Shown: piece after piece, positions 34,317 through 45,432 of the stretch
How the letters are laid out: each line of letters starts with the position of its first letter
Numbering within the stretch: position 1 is the first letter of the stretch
NCBI GenBank assembly: GCA_003248935.1
Contig: QFQF01000007.1
Location: forward strand, 62,001-126,000
Length of the DNA: 64,000 bases
Reading direction: 5' to 3'
From: Sphingobium sp.
GTDB taxonomy: Bacteria > Pseudomonadota > Alphaproteobacteria > Sphingomonadales > Sphingomonadaceae
The notes under the pieces: generated by a model
Database searches by the model: none
What the model was told of the DNA's origin: nothing
Seen by the model: the letters and a program-made list of their open reading frames with translations, nothing else
Made by a program: the position numbers and the translations under genes

Positions 34317-36644
34317 TCAGTTGCGCAGCGGCTTGCCGGTTTCGAGCATGTGCTCGACGCGGGCCTGACTGCGGGGATCGCGGACCAGCGCCATGAACGC
34401 CTTGCGTTCCAGCGCCAGCATATCCTCCTCGCTCAACGTATCGATCAGGTCGGCCTCTCCCCCGGTCAGCACGTCGGCGAGCTTGCCCGACACGACCACG
34501 TCATAGTCGGTGGCAAGGCCGCGCGCATGAAAGCCCTCCACGGCAAGGTTGAGCGCCGTGCGTCCGCCGGCGCCGGGCAGGCGGAATTCGGGCGGCGCGG
34601 GCGGCGCATAGCCGTCGGCAAGGCTCAGCGCCTTCGCCTTCGCGTCAGCCAGCAGACGATCACGGTTCATGCTGATCGCGTCGGTCGGACGGAGGAAGCC
34701 ATATTCCTTCGCCTCCGCCGCCGACTTCGCGACGGTCGCGGTCGAGACGATCTCGAACACCTTGGCGACGGCGGGCATCGGTCCCTTGGGCATTGCGGGA
34801 TTCCTGCGCCAGCGGTCGATCATCTCGCCGCAACCGCCCCAGCCGGGGATCAGGCCGACACCGCATTCGACGAGGCCGATATAGCTTTCGGCATGCGCCT
34901 GCACCGCATCGCTGTTGAGCAGGATTTCACAACCACCGCCCAGTGCCAGACCGGCCGGAGCGCTCACCACCGGGAATGGCGCGTATTTCAGGGCCTTGTA
35001 TGCCTGCTGCCCACCCGCGACGAGCTTCTCGACCTCGCTCCATGCCGCGATGTTGAGAGCGAACATGGCAAGGCCCAGATTAGCCCCGGCGGAAAAGTTG
35101 CTGCCCTCGTTATAGACGACCAGTGCCTTGTACTTTTCCTGCACCAGCGGGATCGCCTTGCCGATCAGGGCCATGACATCGCCGTCGAGCGCATTCATCT
35201 TACCGGTGAATTCCAGCGCGACCACGCCGTCGCCAATGTCCCAGAGCGCGGCCGAACCGTTCCTGATGATCGGCTGGGCCGACAGCTTGATGTCCTCCAG
35301 CAGCAGCACGCCGTCGGGACGAACGACATCATGATAGTCGCCGTCGAGACCCAGATATTGCCGCTTGCCGTCCGCCACGCGGTAGAAGCTGCGTTCCCCG
35401 GCGAGGGTGAGCAGTGCGGGCACAGGACGCCCCTCCGCCGCGAGACGCCCGGCCAGCTTTGCCGCGCCGATCTTGTCGATCAGCTCGAACGGACCGAATT
35501 TCCAGTTGTAGCCGAGCTTCATCGCGGCATCGACGCCAACGATGTCGTCCGCGATCTCCGGAACAAGGCTCGCCGCATAGGAGAGCGTCGCACCGAGGAT
35601 GGCCCAGGCATAGGTACCGGCATTGCCCGGCAGGGCAACGAGCGCGGACAGGTCTCCCTTTCCGGCATCCCCCGGCACGGCCGGCGCGGCGATCACCGGA
35701 CGATAGTCGCCGGTCGCGAGATCGATCGCTTCCTTGCGCTTCCCGGCTTCCCGGTTGATGCGGTAGAAGCCGCCCTTGCCCTTGCGTCCGGTATAGCCGT
35801 CGGCGATCATCTTCTCGATCAACGGCGCGGTGCGCGCGATCGCCTGATAGGCATCGTCAGCCGGCAGCGTCGATGTCAGGCTCTTCTGCAGATAGGGCAT
35901 CAGGTCGATGCCGACGAGGTCGACAAGACCGAAGATGCCGGTCTTCGGCACGCCCATCGGCCTGCCGGCGATGGCATCCGCCTCCTCGACTGTCAGCCCC
36001 AGATCGAACGCCGCGTTCAGCGCCGCCTGGATCCAGAAGGTTCCGATGCGGTTGGCGATGAAACCGGGCGTGTCCTTCGCCCGCACGACGCTCTTGCCGA
36101 GCGTGCGATCGGCGAAGTCGGCGATGCGCGCGACCAGCGCCGTATCGCTCTGCCGCCCGGAGACGATCTCCAGCAGCCGCATGTAACGCGGCGGGTTGAA
36201 GAAGTGGGTGATGAGGAAGTGGCTGCGAAAGCCCTCCGACCGTCCCTCGATCAGCTTCTCCAGCGGAATGGTCGAGGTGTTCGACGACACCGCCGCATCC
36301 GGATGCCGATGCGCCTCGATCTTCTCATAGAGCTGCTGCTTGAGGTCGAGCCGCTCGACGATCGCCTCGACGATCCAGTCGCAATCCGCGATTTTGGCGA
36401 GATCATCCTCGATATTGCCGGTCTCGACCAGCTTCGCCGCTGCCTTCGACATGAACGGAGCAGGGTCGGTCTTCAGCATCTTGGCGACCGCACCCGCCGC
36501 GACGGCGTTACGGTCGGCGGGGTCGCGGACGATGTCGAGCAGCAGAACGGGAACCCCGGCATTGGCGACCTGCGCCGCGATGCCCGCGCCCATCGTGCCC
36601 GCGCCGATGACGCAGACCTTTTTCACACCTGTGGCCGTGCTCAT
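34317..36644 (-). CDS. FadJ/FadB-like 3-hydroxyacyl-CoA dehydrogenase/enoyl-CoA hydratase
   Basis: A 775-residue bifunctional beta-oxidation protein with dehydrogenase first and hydratase last, opposite to E. coli FadB. NAD-binding VCVIGAGTMGAGIAAQ is at the N-terminus, FLITHFFNPPRYMRLLEIV and the dehydrogenase C-domain follow, and the crotonase part (about 430-690) has LALGGGCEILL and ESYIGLVECGVGLIPGWGG with oxyanion and catalytic residues. GGAGG precedes ATG 36644, which overlaps the thiolase stop. Coupled with the thiolase, it performs steps two and three of fatty-acid breakdown. Confidence 0.94.
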   Translation of the reverse strand: MSTATGVKKVCVIGAGTMGAGIAAQVANAGVPVLLLDIVRDPADRNAVAAGAVAKMLKTDPAPFMSKAAAKLVETGNIEDDLAKIADCDWIVEAIVERLDLKQQLYEKIEAHRHPDAAVSSNTSTIPLEKLIEGRSEGFRSHFLITHFFNPPRYMRLLEIVSGRQSDTALVARIADFADRTLGKSVVRAKDTPGFIANRIGTFWIQAALNAAFDLGLTVEEADAIAGRPMGVPKTGIFGLVDLVGIDLMPYLQKSLTSTLPADDAYQAIARTAPLIEKMIADGYTGRKGKGGFYRINREAGKRKEAIDLATGDYRPVIAAPAVPGDAGKGDLSALVALPGNAGTYAWAILGATLSYAASLVPEIADDIVGVDAAMKLGYNWKFGPFELIDKIGAAKLAGRLAAEGRPVPALLTLAGERSFYRVADGKRQYLGLDGDYHDVVRPDGVLLLEDIKLSAQPIIRNGSAALWDIGDGVVALEFTGKMNALDGDVMALIGKAIPLVQEKYKALVVYNEGSNFSAGANLGLAMFALNIAAWSEVEKLVAGGQQAYKALKYAPFPVVSAPAGLALGGGCEILLNSDAVQAHAESYIGLVECGVGLIPGWGGCGEMIDRWRRNPAMPKGPMPAVAKVFEIVSTATVAKSAAEAKEYGFLRPTDAISMNRDRLLADAKAKALSLADGYAPPAPPEFRLPGAGGRTALNLAVEGFHARGLATDYDVVVSGKLADVLTGGEADLIDTLSEEDMLALERKAFMALVRDPRSQARVEHMLETGKPLRN

Positions 36645-37777
36645 TCCGCAGCCTCCAGGATGGTGGCGATGCCCTGCCCGCCGCCGATGCACTGGGTGGC
36701 GAGCGCATATTTACCGCCCTCGCGCTTCAGCAACGCCGCCGCCTTGCCGACGATGCGCGCGCCGGTGGCACCCAGCGGGTGGCCGATCGCGATGGCGCCG
36801 CCGTCCAGGTTCACCTTCGCCTGATCCAGGCCGAGATCACCGATGCAGGCGAGCGACTGGCTGGCGAACGCCTCGTTGAGTTCGACAATGTCGATCTGGT
36901 CCACGGTAAGCCCGGCGCGCTTGAGCGCCTTGCGCGTCGCCTCGACCGGGCCAATGCCCATGATCTCCGGCTGGCAACCGGAGACCGCCACCGACTTGAT
37001 GCGGGCAAGGATCGGCAGGCCGTTGGCGCGGGCGTAATCCTCGCTGGTCACCAGCACCGCGCTGGCTCCGTCGGTCAGCGGCGAGGAGGTGCCGGCCGTC
37101 ACCGTACCGTCCTGACTGAACGCGGGCTTGAGCCCGGCGAGCGCTTCAGCCGTCGTCCCCGGGCGCGGCGTGCCGTCCGTGTCGACGACCCCCGCTTTGG
37201 TCGGGATCGGCACGATTTCGGCCTCCAGCTTGCCCGCGGAGATCGCAGCGGCGGCCTTGTCCTGGCTCGCGACGGCAAACGCCTCCTGCTGCGCGCGGCT
37301 GATCTGGTACTTGGTCGCGACATTCTCCGCCGTGTCGCCCATGCCCATATAGGCGGCGCTCTTCTTTGCGAGTTCAGCGTTCGGCAGCGGGTTGAAGCCC
37401 ATCATCGGCACCCGGCTCATCGATTCGATACCGGCGCAGACGAACACCTCACCAGCGCCAAGCTGAATCTGGCCAGCGGCGATGTGGACCGCGCTCATCG
37501 ACGATCCGCAAAAGCGGTTGACGGTCATCCCCCCGACCGAGAGCGGCAGGTCAGCGAGCAGGCCGACAAGGCGCGCGACGTTGAAGCCCTGCTCCCCTTC
37601 CGGGAACGCGCAGCCCATGACGATATCCTCGATATCCTCCGGCTTCACGCCGGTGCGCTCGATCAGGCCCCGCACCACATGCGCCGCCAGATCGTCCGGC
37701 CGGACGCGCGCAAGCGCGCCCTTGCCAGCCAGATGGAAGGGGGAACGGGCATAGCCCGCGATAACCACATTACGCAT
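36641..37777 (-). CDS. fadA: Acetyl-CoA acyltransferase (thiolase)
   Basis: A 378-residue thiolase. Nucleophile C90 (VNRFCGSSMSAVH), H333 (GHPLGATGAR) and C363 (QCIGGGQG) make the complete active site. It cleaves 3-ketoacyl-CoA to acetyl-CoA. It is the first gene of the reverse-strand operon fadA-fadJ-like-acyl-CoA dehydrogenase, coupled to the next by ATGA. The 192-bp upstream gap holds a perfect 12-bp palindrome and paired CCCTAT repeats, likely control sites; a MerR regulator is 2.4 kb away. Confidence 0.94.
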   Translation of the reverse strand: MRNVVIAGYARSPFHLAGKGALARVRPDDLAAHVVRGLIERTGVKPEDIEDIVMGCAFPEGEQGFNVARLVGLLADLPLSVGGMTVNRFCGSSMSAVHIAAGQIQLGAGEVFVCAGIESMSRVPMMGFNPLPNAELAKKSAAYMGMGDTAENVATKYQISRAQQEAFAVASQDKAAAAISAGKLEAEIVPIPTKAGVVDTDGTPRPGTTAEALAGLKPAFSQDGTVTAGTSSPLTDGASAVLVTSEDYARANGLPILARIKSVAVSGCQPEIMGIGPVEATRKALKRAGLTVDQIDIVELNEAFASQSLACIGDLGLDQAKVNLDGGAIAIGHPLGATGARIVGKAAALLKREGGKYALATQCIGGGQGIATILEAAE

Positions 37778-37805
37778 GAACAGGCCTCTCCACAGGATTC
37801 GGAAT

Positions 37806-37849
37806 CGCGATATCGCGTCACTTCCCTATTGGTGCAAGAATTACCCTAT
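37806..37849. promoter_or_regulatory. Palindrome and spaced repeats upstream of the thiolase operon
   Basis: CGCGATATCGCG (37806-37817) is a perfect 12-bp palindrome. CCCTAT recurs at 37824-37829 and 37844-37849, exactly 20 bp apart. On the reverse strand a TTGACG (37851-37856) just upstream could be a -35 element. Together they are plausible operator and promoter parts for the beta-oxidation operon. Confidence 0.4.
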
Positions 37850-37969
37850 ACGTCAATCAAATTTTGCGGCAGAACGTGATTCGCGTTGTCCGGGGACATT
37901 TCCGGCACCGTCAAACTGACAAGCCGGGAACCGGTGCAAAGTTCCGTTGTTCGAAGGAGTGGAGAGGAA

Positions 37970-38374
37970 ATGATGTACCTTCTGGCGGCACTCGCCGCGA
38001 GCGCGACGGCCCAGCCCGACCTTGCCGTCGGACGCTGGCAGACCGAGACCCGGCATGGCGTGGTCGAGATCACCCGCTGCGGCCAGTCCATCTGCGGCAA
38101 GCTCATCGATTCCGACGGCCTGCGCGCCAACCCTCAATTGCGGGACGCAAAGAACAAGGACGCCAAGCTGCGCGGCCGGGAGTTGAAGGGCCTGCAGATC
38201 CTTCAGGGCTTCGCATGGAAGTCCGGCGCCTGGGGCGGCGGCACCATCTACAATGCCGAAGACGGCGGCACCTATAATGCGACGGTGACGGTCGCCGAGC
38301 CGAACACGCTGAAACTCAAGGGCTGCATCATGTGGCCGCTGTGCAAGACGCAGACCTGGACCCGCATCCAGTAG
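37970..38374 (+). CDS. DUF2147 family exported protein
   Basis: A 134-residue protein with a short signal peptide (MMYLLAALAASATAQP). The mature part has GRWQTETRHGVVEITRCGQSICGKL and a C-terminal LKGCIMWPLCKTQTWTR, the DUF2147 pattern: a small beta-barrel-like domain ending in W-T-R. Four cysteines could pair in the periplasm. ATG 37970, after AGGAGTGGAGAGG, gives the signal peptide; further upstream codons do not. Function unknown. Divergent from the thiolase operon and 67 bp before fadD. Confidence 0.8.
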   Translation: MMYLLAALAASATAQPDLAVGRWQTETRHGVVEITRCGQSICGKLIDSDGLRANPQLRDAKNKDAKLRGRELKGLQILQGFAWKSGAWGGGTIYNAEDGGTYNATVTVAEPNTLKLKGCIMWPLCKTQTWTRIQ

Positions 38375-38441
38375 ACCGCAACCAAGACGACGGAATATCC
38401 GGGGCGCAAGTCCGGCCTGGCAGAAAGATCGGGAGAAGAAG

Positions 38442-40115
38442 TTGGAAACAAAGCTGGCGTCCGCCACCGCGTCCGAGACCATCACGCCCCGCCTGATCAC
38501 CGACCTGCTTGATCGGGCCGCGCACGACTATGCCGACAGGATCGCGATCGACTTCCTCGGCCGCACCTGGACCTATGCCGATCTGGATACGCTTGTACGC
38601 CGCGCGGCGCGGGGCCTTCAGGATCATGGGCTGAAGCCGGGCGACCGTTTCGGCCTGTGCCTGCCCAACTGCCCCTATTTCGTTGTGATGTACTTCGCGG
38701 CACTTCGGGTCGGGGCGATCATCGTCAACTTCAACCCGCTCTATACCGAGCGGGAACTCGACCATCAGATCCGCGACTCCGGCACCCGCATGATGGCCGT
38801 CCCGGACCTTCGCATGATCCACGAGAAGGTGCAGGCCGTCGGCAAGGGCGCCGGCCTAGAGAAGATCGTCCTGTGCGGTATGGCCGACATGCTGCCGCGC
38901 CTTCAGGGACTGGGTTTCGCGCTGCTCAAGCGGAAGGACCATGCACAGGTCGAGGACGAGGGCTTCCACATCCGCCTGCGCACCCTGCTCGCGCGCGATG
39001 CGGCGCATGATCCCGTCACCCAGCATCCGGACGACGTGGCCGTGCTGCAATATACCGGCGGCACCACCGGCGTCCCGAAGGGGGCGATGCTGACCCACGC
39101 CAACCTCACCGCGAACAGCGCCCAGATGCTGCTGCATGTCGGCGGCCTGCGCCCGGTGCAGGAGCGCACGCTGGGCGTGCTGCCGATGTTCCACGTCTTC
39201 GCGCTGACCACGGTTCTCAATTTCTCCATCGAGATCGGCGCGGAAATGGTGCTGCTGCCGCGCTTTGAGATGAAGCAGGTGCTGGCGACGATGAAGCGCA
39301 AGCCGCCGACGCAGTTCTTCGGCGTGCCGACCATCTACGTCGCGCTGAACGGCCTGCCCGACAATCAGGTACCCGACCTGTCGTCGGTGCGTGCCTGCAT
39401 TTCCGGCGGTGCGCCGCTGCCGCTCGACGTGCGCGAACGATTCGAGCAGCGCACGAAGGCGAAGGTGGTCGAGGGCTATGGCCTCTCCGAATCCTCTCCG
39501 ATCATCGCGTGCAACCCGCTGGACGGCGTGATCAAGGCTAACAGCTGCGGCCCGCGTTTTCCCGCCACTCAACTGGAAATCCGCGACCCCGCCAGTCCGG
39601 AGCGGCTGCTCGGCACCGGAGAACGCGGCGAAGTGTGCGCCCGTGGCCCGCAGATCATGAAAGGCTACTGGAACAAGCCCGAGGAGACCGAGGCGGTGTT
39701 CGTCGACGGCGCGCTGCGCACGGGCGACATCGGCTATCTGGACGAGGACGGCTATCTGTTCCTGGTCGACCGGATCAAGGACGTGATCCTGTGCGGCGGG
39801 TACAATGTCTATCCGCGCGTGATCGAGGATGCGGCCTACCTGCATCCGGCGGTCAAGGAAGCGGTGGCGATCGCCATCCCCGATGCCTATCGCGGCCAGT
39901 CGCCCAAGCTGTTCGTCGCACCGCGCGAGGGCATGGAACTGACCATTCCCGACCTCAAGGACTTCCTGAAGGACAGGATCAGCAAGATCGAGATGCCCAG
40001 GGAATTCGAGATTCGCGAGAGCCTGCCCAAGACACTGATCGGAAAGCTGTCCAAGAAAGAATTGGTCGAGGAAGAGAAGCAGCGCCGCAGTGAGGCAGCA
40101 ACAAAATCCGCTTGA
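38442..40115 (+). CDS. fadD: Long-chain fatty acid-CoA ligase
   Basis: A 557-residue adenylate-forming enzyme activating fatty acids to acyl-CoA. LQYTGGTTGVPKGAMLTH is the ATP-binding loop; YGLSESSP and RTGDIGYLDEDGY are the A5/A7 motifs, and the C-terminal PKTLIGKLSKKEL carries the catalytic Lys. Start is TTG at 38442, preceded by GGGAGAAGAAG. It supplies the beta-oxidation operon transcribed in the opposite direction. The following MerR gene may control both. Confidence 0.93.
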   Translation: METKLASATASETITPRLITDLLDRAAHDYADRIAIDFLGRTWTYADLDTLVRRAARGLQDHGLKPGDRFGLCLPNCPYFVVMYFAALRVGAIIVNFNPLYTERELDHQIRDSGTRMMAVPDLRMIHEKVQAVGKGAGLEKIVLCGMADMLPRLQGLGFALLKRKDHAQVEDEGFHIRLRTLLARDAAHDPVTQHPDDVAVLQYTGGTTGVPKGAMLTHANLTANSAQMLLHVGGLRPVQERTLGVLPMFHVFALTTVLNFSIEIGAEMVLLPRFEMKQVLATMKRKPPTQFFGVPTIYVALNGLPDNQVPDLSSVRACISGGAPLPLDVRERFEQRTKAKVVEGYGLSESSPIIACNPLDGVIKANSCGPRFPATQLEIRDPASPERLLGTGERGEVCARGPQIMKGYWNKPEETEAVFVDGALRTGDIGYLDEDGYLFLVDRIKDVILCGGYNVYPRVIEDAAYLHPAVKEAVAIAIPDAYRGQSPKLFVAPREGMELTIPDLKDFLKDRISKIEMPREFEIRESLPKTLIGKLSKKELVEEEKQRRSEAATKSA

Positions 40116-40231
40116 CGCGCCGTTGGCATTCTGGTCGCGCTAACCCGGTATGTCAGCCGCAGCCGTCAGAATGAAAGGTTCGCCGTCGTAATGAACATTC
40201 TCAAGGCGCCGACCGGAAAGGCGTGGTGGTA

Positions 40232-40648
40232 ATGGCGCGCAGATTGCCGGACGAGGCGTCCCGCAAGGGCATTCAGGATGTCGCCAGGCAACTGGGCGTC
40301 ACCCAGCGGACGCTGCGCTTCTACGAGGACAAGGGCCTGATCGATCCGGAGCGGGTCGGCAGCACCCGCATCTATTCCCGCCGCGACATCGGCCGGATGC
40401 AGCTTGTCCTGCGCGGCAAACGGCTCGGTTTCTCGTTGCGGGAGATCAAGGAATTTCTCGACCTCTACGATGCCGATCCGGCGCATGTGGAACAGATGGC
40501 CAAGCTTCTGGGCCAGGTCCAGAGGAGGCTGGTCGATCTGGAGAAACAGAAGCATGCGCTGGATGAGACCATCCGTGAACTGAAGCTGATCGAGCGCGAG
40601 ACGGAGGACCGGCTCGCGCAACCCGGCTCGGCAAAGGCCGCCATCTAA
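40232..40648 (+). CDS. MerR-family regulator
   Basis: A 138-residue regulator. The helix-turn-helix and wing (QDVARQLGVTQRTLRFYEDKGLIDPERVGSTRIYS, given in two parts: DVARQLGVTQRTLRFYEDKG and LIDPERVGSTRIYS) are classical MerR, followed by a C-terminal coiled coil (about 80-125). The metal-binding Cys residues of metal sensors are absent, fitting the catabolic MerR types that control fatty- or branched-acid degradation genes. It is 116 bp after fadD. Target genes are inferred from context. ATG 40232 is preferred over GTG 40223. Confidence 0.88.
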   Translation: MARRLPDEASRKGIQDVARQLGVTQRTLRFYEDKGLIDPERVGSTRIYSRRDIGRMQLVLRGKRLGFSLREIKEFLDLYDADPAHVEQMAKLLGQVQRRLVDLEKQKHALDETIRELKLIERETEDRLAQPGSAKAAI

Positions 40649-40729
40649 GGCATCCGTTCCGCCCGCCGACGACCGGACCCTCCCGCCGGCCACCTCGATG
40701 GTGAGTGATGATGGATTGATTCTTCTCTC

Positions 40730-40741
40730 GTTAGCGCTAAC
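40730..40741. promoter_or_regulatory. Perfect LacI-type operator palindrome
   Basis: GTTAGCGCTAAC is a perfect 12-bp palindrome of the kind bound by LacI/GalR-family repressors. It lies 166 bp before the GFOR-like gene and shares TAGCGCT with the sites at 2803 and 45433. It is in the 258-bp gap 40649-40906, in which no other gene was seen. Confidence 0.7.
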
Positions 40742-40906
40742 AAAAGCGGAAGCGTCCTGTGCCCGCCGGAACTCCGGTGCGAGAGCTGGAGCGTGGAGGG
40801 GAGAGGCCGGATGCACGTCACCACGGATCGGCATCATAGTCTCGATCATCGACGCCCAAGACGCACGGAATAAGCGCTCGTCATCTTTTGTGGGGAGGAG
40901 GTCGAC

Positions 40907-42006
<1,100 letters not shown>

Positions 42007-42010
<4 letters not shown>

Positions 42011-43029
42011 CCACGCGCCGCGCCCTGCTCGGTGGACTGGCCGGACTGCCGTTGCTGGGCCGCCCCGTCCTTGCCGCTTCCGCGGCGTCGGTCGGGCGGG
42101 TGATCCGCATCGACCCGGCGCTTGACCGGATCGTCGATCCGGCGGCGTCCATCACCGTGCTCGGCACCGGTTTCCGCTGGGCGGAGGGACCGGCCTGGAT
42201 AGCGAAGGATGCCGCCCTGCTGTTCAGCGATCCACCGGCGAACGCCGTCTATCGCTGGACTGCCGCCGGCGGGGCAGGTCCGTTCCTCTCGCCCGCCGGA
42301 CTGCAAGGTCCGGTTCCCGCCGCCATCCGCGAGGCGGGCCTCAATGGGCTGGCCATCGGCCGGGACGGTGCACTGCTCGCCGCCGACAGCGGCACGCGCG
42401 CGATCGTCCGCGTCGATCTTTCCACGCGTCGCCGCACGATCATCGTCGACGGGTTCGAGGGCAAGCGTTTCAACAGCCCGAACGACCTTTGCGTCGCGCC
42501 CGACGGTGGGATCTATTTCACCGACCCGACCTACGGCCTTGCGGAAGGCGACAGTTCGCCCCTGCGCGAACTCGACTTTTGCGGCCTGTATCACCGTTCG
42601 CCTGGCGGAACGGTCACCGCGATCGATCGCCGCTTCAGGCGCCCCAATGGCGTCGCCCTGTCACCCGACGGCCGTACGCTCTACCTCGCTTTGTCCGACG
42701 AGAAGCAGCCCGAGGTGCTTGCCTACACCCTCGACGCACGCGGTCTTCCGACGGCACAACACCTGTTCCGCGACATGCGCCCGCAACAGGCAGAAGGCCT
42801 GCCCGGCCTGCCCGACGGCATCAAGACGCGCGGAGACGGGACTGTCTTCGCCACCGGCCCGGGTGGAGTTCATGTCTGCACTGCCGAAGGCGTGCTGCTC
42901 GGCATCGTCGCCACCGGCAAGTCCATTGCCAACTGCTGCATCGACGAGGACGGACACCGCCTGTTCCTGACCTCGTCCGACATGCTCGCCATGGTTCCAC
43001 TGATCGGCAGCGGCACGAAGGGCAACTGA
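42007..43029 (+). CDS. SMP-30/gluconolactonase-type lactonase, Tat-exported
   Basis: A 340-residue six-bladed propeller lactonase. A twin-arginine start (TTRRALLGGLAGLPLLG) and hydrophobic segment suggest Tat export. Metal ligands of the family are visible: E60 in FRWAEGPAW, the Asn in NSPNDLCVAPDG and the Asn/Asp in RRPNGVALSPDGRT. It would open the sugar lactone made by the preceding oxidoreductase. It overlaps that gene by ATGA and ends 12 bp from the convergent GH95 gene. Confidence 0.88.
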
Positions 43030-43041
43030 CGGCCCGCAGGC

Positions 43042-45372
43042 CTATGCGAAATCGCGCTCCAGCAGGATCAGGCGACGCCCGGCCTTCAACGTCATCCGCC
43101 TCTCCTGCCCGTTCCACCGGAGCGTGCGCTCTCCGTCGATATCCGGGCGCAGCGTCACCTGCGCCAGGCGACCTGCCCGCCAGCCTATATCGAGGCCGCA
43201 GGCGCCGCGCACACGCAGCCCCGACAAGCGGCCCGCCGGCCATGCCTTCGGCAGGGCGGGCAGCAGGTCGATCGTGTCGCCATGGCTATACATGATCATC
43301 TCCACAATGCCCGCCGTGCCGCCGAAATTGCCGTCGATCTGAAACGGAGGATGCGCGTCGAACATGTTGGGATAGGTTCTTTCCGGCCCCAGCAGAAAAT
43401 TGAGGATGCCGTGCGCCCGGTCGCCGTCACGCAGGCGCGCCCACAGGTTGATGCGCCACGCCGTCGCCCAGCCGGTCGCCTGATCGCCGCGGATGTCCAG
43501 CGTCCGCTTTGCGGCTGCCGCAAGCGCCGGCGTGGTATCCACCCCGATCTGATGCGAGGGGTAGACGCCATAGAGGTGGGACACGTGCCGGTGGTTCTGT
43601 TCGGGCGCGTCGCCGTCCCAGTCCTGCTGCCATTCCTGAAGCTGGCCCTGCCGTCCGATCCTGTAGGGGGCGAGCCGTGCACGGGCCGCTTTCACCTCGC
43701 GCACCAGATCAGCGTCGATACCAAGCAATTCGGCGGCCATCGCCGTCTGTCCGAACAGGTCGCGCAGGATTCCCATGTCCATTGTCGGCCCTGCACACAG
43801 GGTCGAATCGAACGGATGACCGTTTTCCGGGCTCAACGACGGGTTGGTGACGAGGAAGCCGGTATCGGGATCTTTCTGAAGCGTATCGAGGAAAAAACGG
43901 GCCGATCCTGCCAGCAGGGGATAGACCAACCGCAGGAAATCCCGGTCGCGCGTATAATCATAATGCTCCCACAGATGCGTGCAGAGCCACGCCCCGCCCA
44001 TCGGCCATACGCCGAACCGGGCACCGTCGATCGGTGCGGTCGCCCGCCAAAGATCGGTGTTGTGATGGGCGACCCACCCGCGCGCACCGTACATGTCGCG
44101 GGCGGTGCGCGCGCCCGTTTCCGCCATGTCCTGCACCAGCCGGACCAGCGGCTCTGCGCATTCGGCAAGATTGGTCGAATGCGCGGGCCAATAATTCATC
44201 TCGGTATTGATATTGATCGTGTATTTCGACCCCCATGGGGGGTCGAGGCTGTCGTTCCACAGGCCCTGCAACGTTGCCGCCTGTCCGCCCGGACGCGAGC
44301 AGGAAATGAGCAGGTAGCGGCCATATTGGAAATAGAGCGCCGCCAGCCCGGAATCCGTTCCGCTTTGCGAAGCCCTGATCCGCTCGTCGGTGGGCATGTC
44401 TGAAGCGACCGACCCGCCAAGATCGATGTCGACGCGCCGGAACAGACGCTGATGTCCGGCCACCACATCGGCCGAAATAGCCTTGAAATCCCGGCCACCG
44501 GCCTTCGCGATCGTGGCCGCCGTCAGCGCCTCCGGATCACCAGACACATCGTCGAAGCGCCGGAAGCTGGTCGCCATCGCAAGCAGCAGCGTCGCTGCCT
44601 TCGCCCCCCGCACCTGCAGCTTGCCATCGGGCAATGCCTCCACGCTGCCGCCGTCCAGCCGGACTGCGATGCGGGCCGCGAATGTCAGCTTGCCGGGCTT
44701 GCCCTCCGCCGGGCTGTTGGCGCCCGTCATCAGCAGCGATCCGTCGTCGGTCGCGCGCGCCACCACCGACTGCTGCGGCGACCCCAGCGCAATGTCGACA
44801 TCGATCGTACCGGGGCCGGATGCCGAGAGATGTACGGCGATCACCTGATCACCGGGCGATGCAACGACCCGCCGCACATGTTCTGTGCCATTCGCCACAA
44901 ACCGTGTCGTCGCCGTGGCGGTGGCGAGATCGAGGTCCCGTCGATACTCGGTCGCCTCATCGATACCGGGGAAATCGAGGGTCAGGTCGCCCAGCGTCTG
45001 ATAGGGCATCTGACGAAGCGGCTTCGCCATCACCCGTTCGTTGGCGAGGGCTTCCGCCTCGGCGAACTTGCCGGCCCAGATCAGTTCCCGCACCTTGGGG
45101 ATGGCGTCGCGGGCAAGGGGGTTGACGGGATCGTACGGCCCTCCGGCCCAAAGCGTGCCTTCGTTCAATTGCAGCCGCTCGCGTGCCACGCCGCCGAAGA
45201 CCATTGCGCCGAGCCGGCCGTTCCCGACCGGCAGGGCCTCCGTCCACGTCGCGGCAGGCTGCCTGTACCACAGCACGAATGGCGACCGGGCGGTCGCAGC
45301 CTTCGCATTCCCGATCGACAGCGCGGCTGTCCCGGCCATCGCCGCCATTGTTTCGCGACGTGTCAGTTTCAA
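43042..45372 (-). CDS. GH95 alpha-L-fucosidase-like glycoside hydrolase
   Basis: A 776-residue glycoside hydrolase of family 95, whose known members cut alpha-L-fucose or alpha-L-galactose. Recognised motifs are LPVGNGRLGAMVFGG, LNEGTLWAGGPYDP, INTEMNYWPAHSTNLAE and GNFGGTAGIVEMI. The (alpha/alpha)6 catalytic domain is in the middle. The start is TTG at 45372: AAGGAGAG lies upstream and a Tat-like signal (KLTRRETMAAMAGTAALS) begins there; an in-frame ATG at 45483 would overlap the operator and lengthen the N-terminus improbably. Divergent from the GH127 gene across a shared operator. Confidence 0.9.
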   Translation of the reverse strand: MKLTRRETMAAMAGTAALSIGNAKAATARSPFVLWYRQPAATWTEALPVGNGRLGAMVFGGVARERLQLNEGTLWAGGPYDPVNPLARDAIPKVRELIWAGKFAEAEALANERVMAKPLRQMPYQTLGDLTLDFPGIDEATEYRRDLDLATATATTRFVANGTEHVRRVVASPGDQVIAVHLSASGPGTIDVDIALGSPQQSVVARATDDGSLLMTGANSPAEGKPGKLTFAARIAVRLDGGSVEALPDGKLQVRGAKAATLLLAMATSFRRFDDVSGDPEALTAATIAKAGGRDFKAISADVVAGHQRLFRRVDIDLGGSVASDMPTDERIRASQSGTDSGLAALYFQYGRYLLISCSRPGGQAATLQGLWNDSLDPPWGSKYTININTEMNYWPAHSTNLAECAEPLVRLVQDMAETGARTARDMYGARGWVAHHNTDLWRATAPIDGARFGVWPMGGAWLCTHLWEHYDYTRDRDFLRLVYPLLAGSARFFLDTLQKDPDTGFLVTNPSLSPENGHPFDSTLCAGPTMDMGILRDLFGQTAMAAELLGIDADLVREVKAARARLAPYRIGRQGQLQEWQQDWDGDAPEQNHRHVSHLYGVYPSHQIGVDTTPALAAAAKRTLDIRGDQATGWATAWRINLWARLRDGDRAHGILNFLLGPERTYPNMFDAHPPFQIDGNFGGTAGIVEMIMYSHGDTIDLLPALPKAWPAGRLSGLRVRGACGLDIGWRAGRLAQVTLRPDIDGERTLRWNGQERRMTLKAGRRLILLERDFA

Positions 45373-45432
45373 GGCGATCTCTCCTTCGCTGCGATTTGCG
45401 TCTTCGCTGCCTGGTTCATGCCAGCCCATGAG

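Noticed and set aside
34176..36824. An 882-codon forward frame opposite the FadJ-like gene
   Set aside because: Same pattern of antisense shadow: no domain motif, while the reverse strand carries a complete bifunctional beta-oxidation enzyme.
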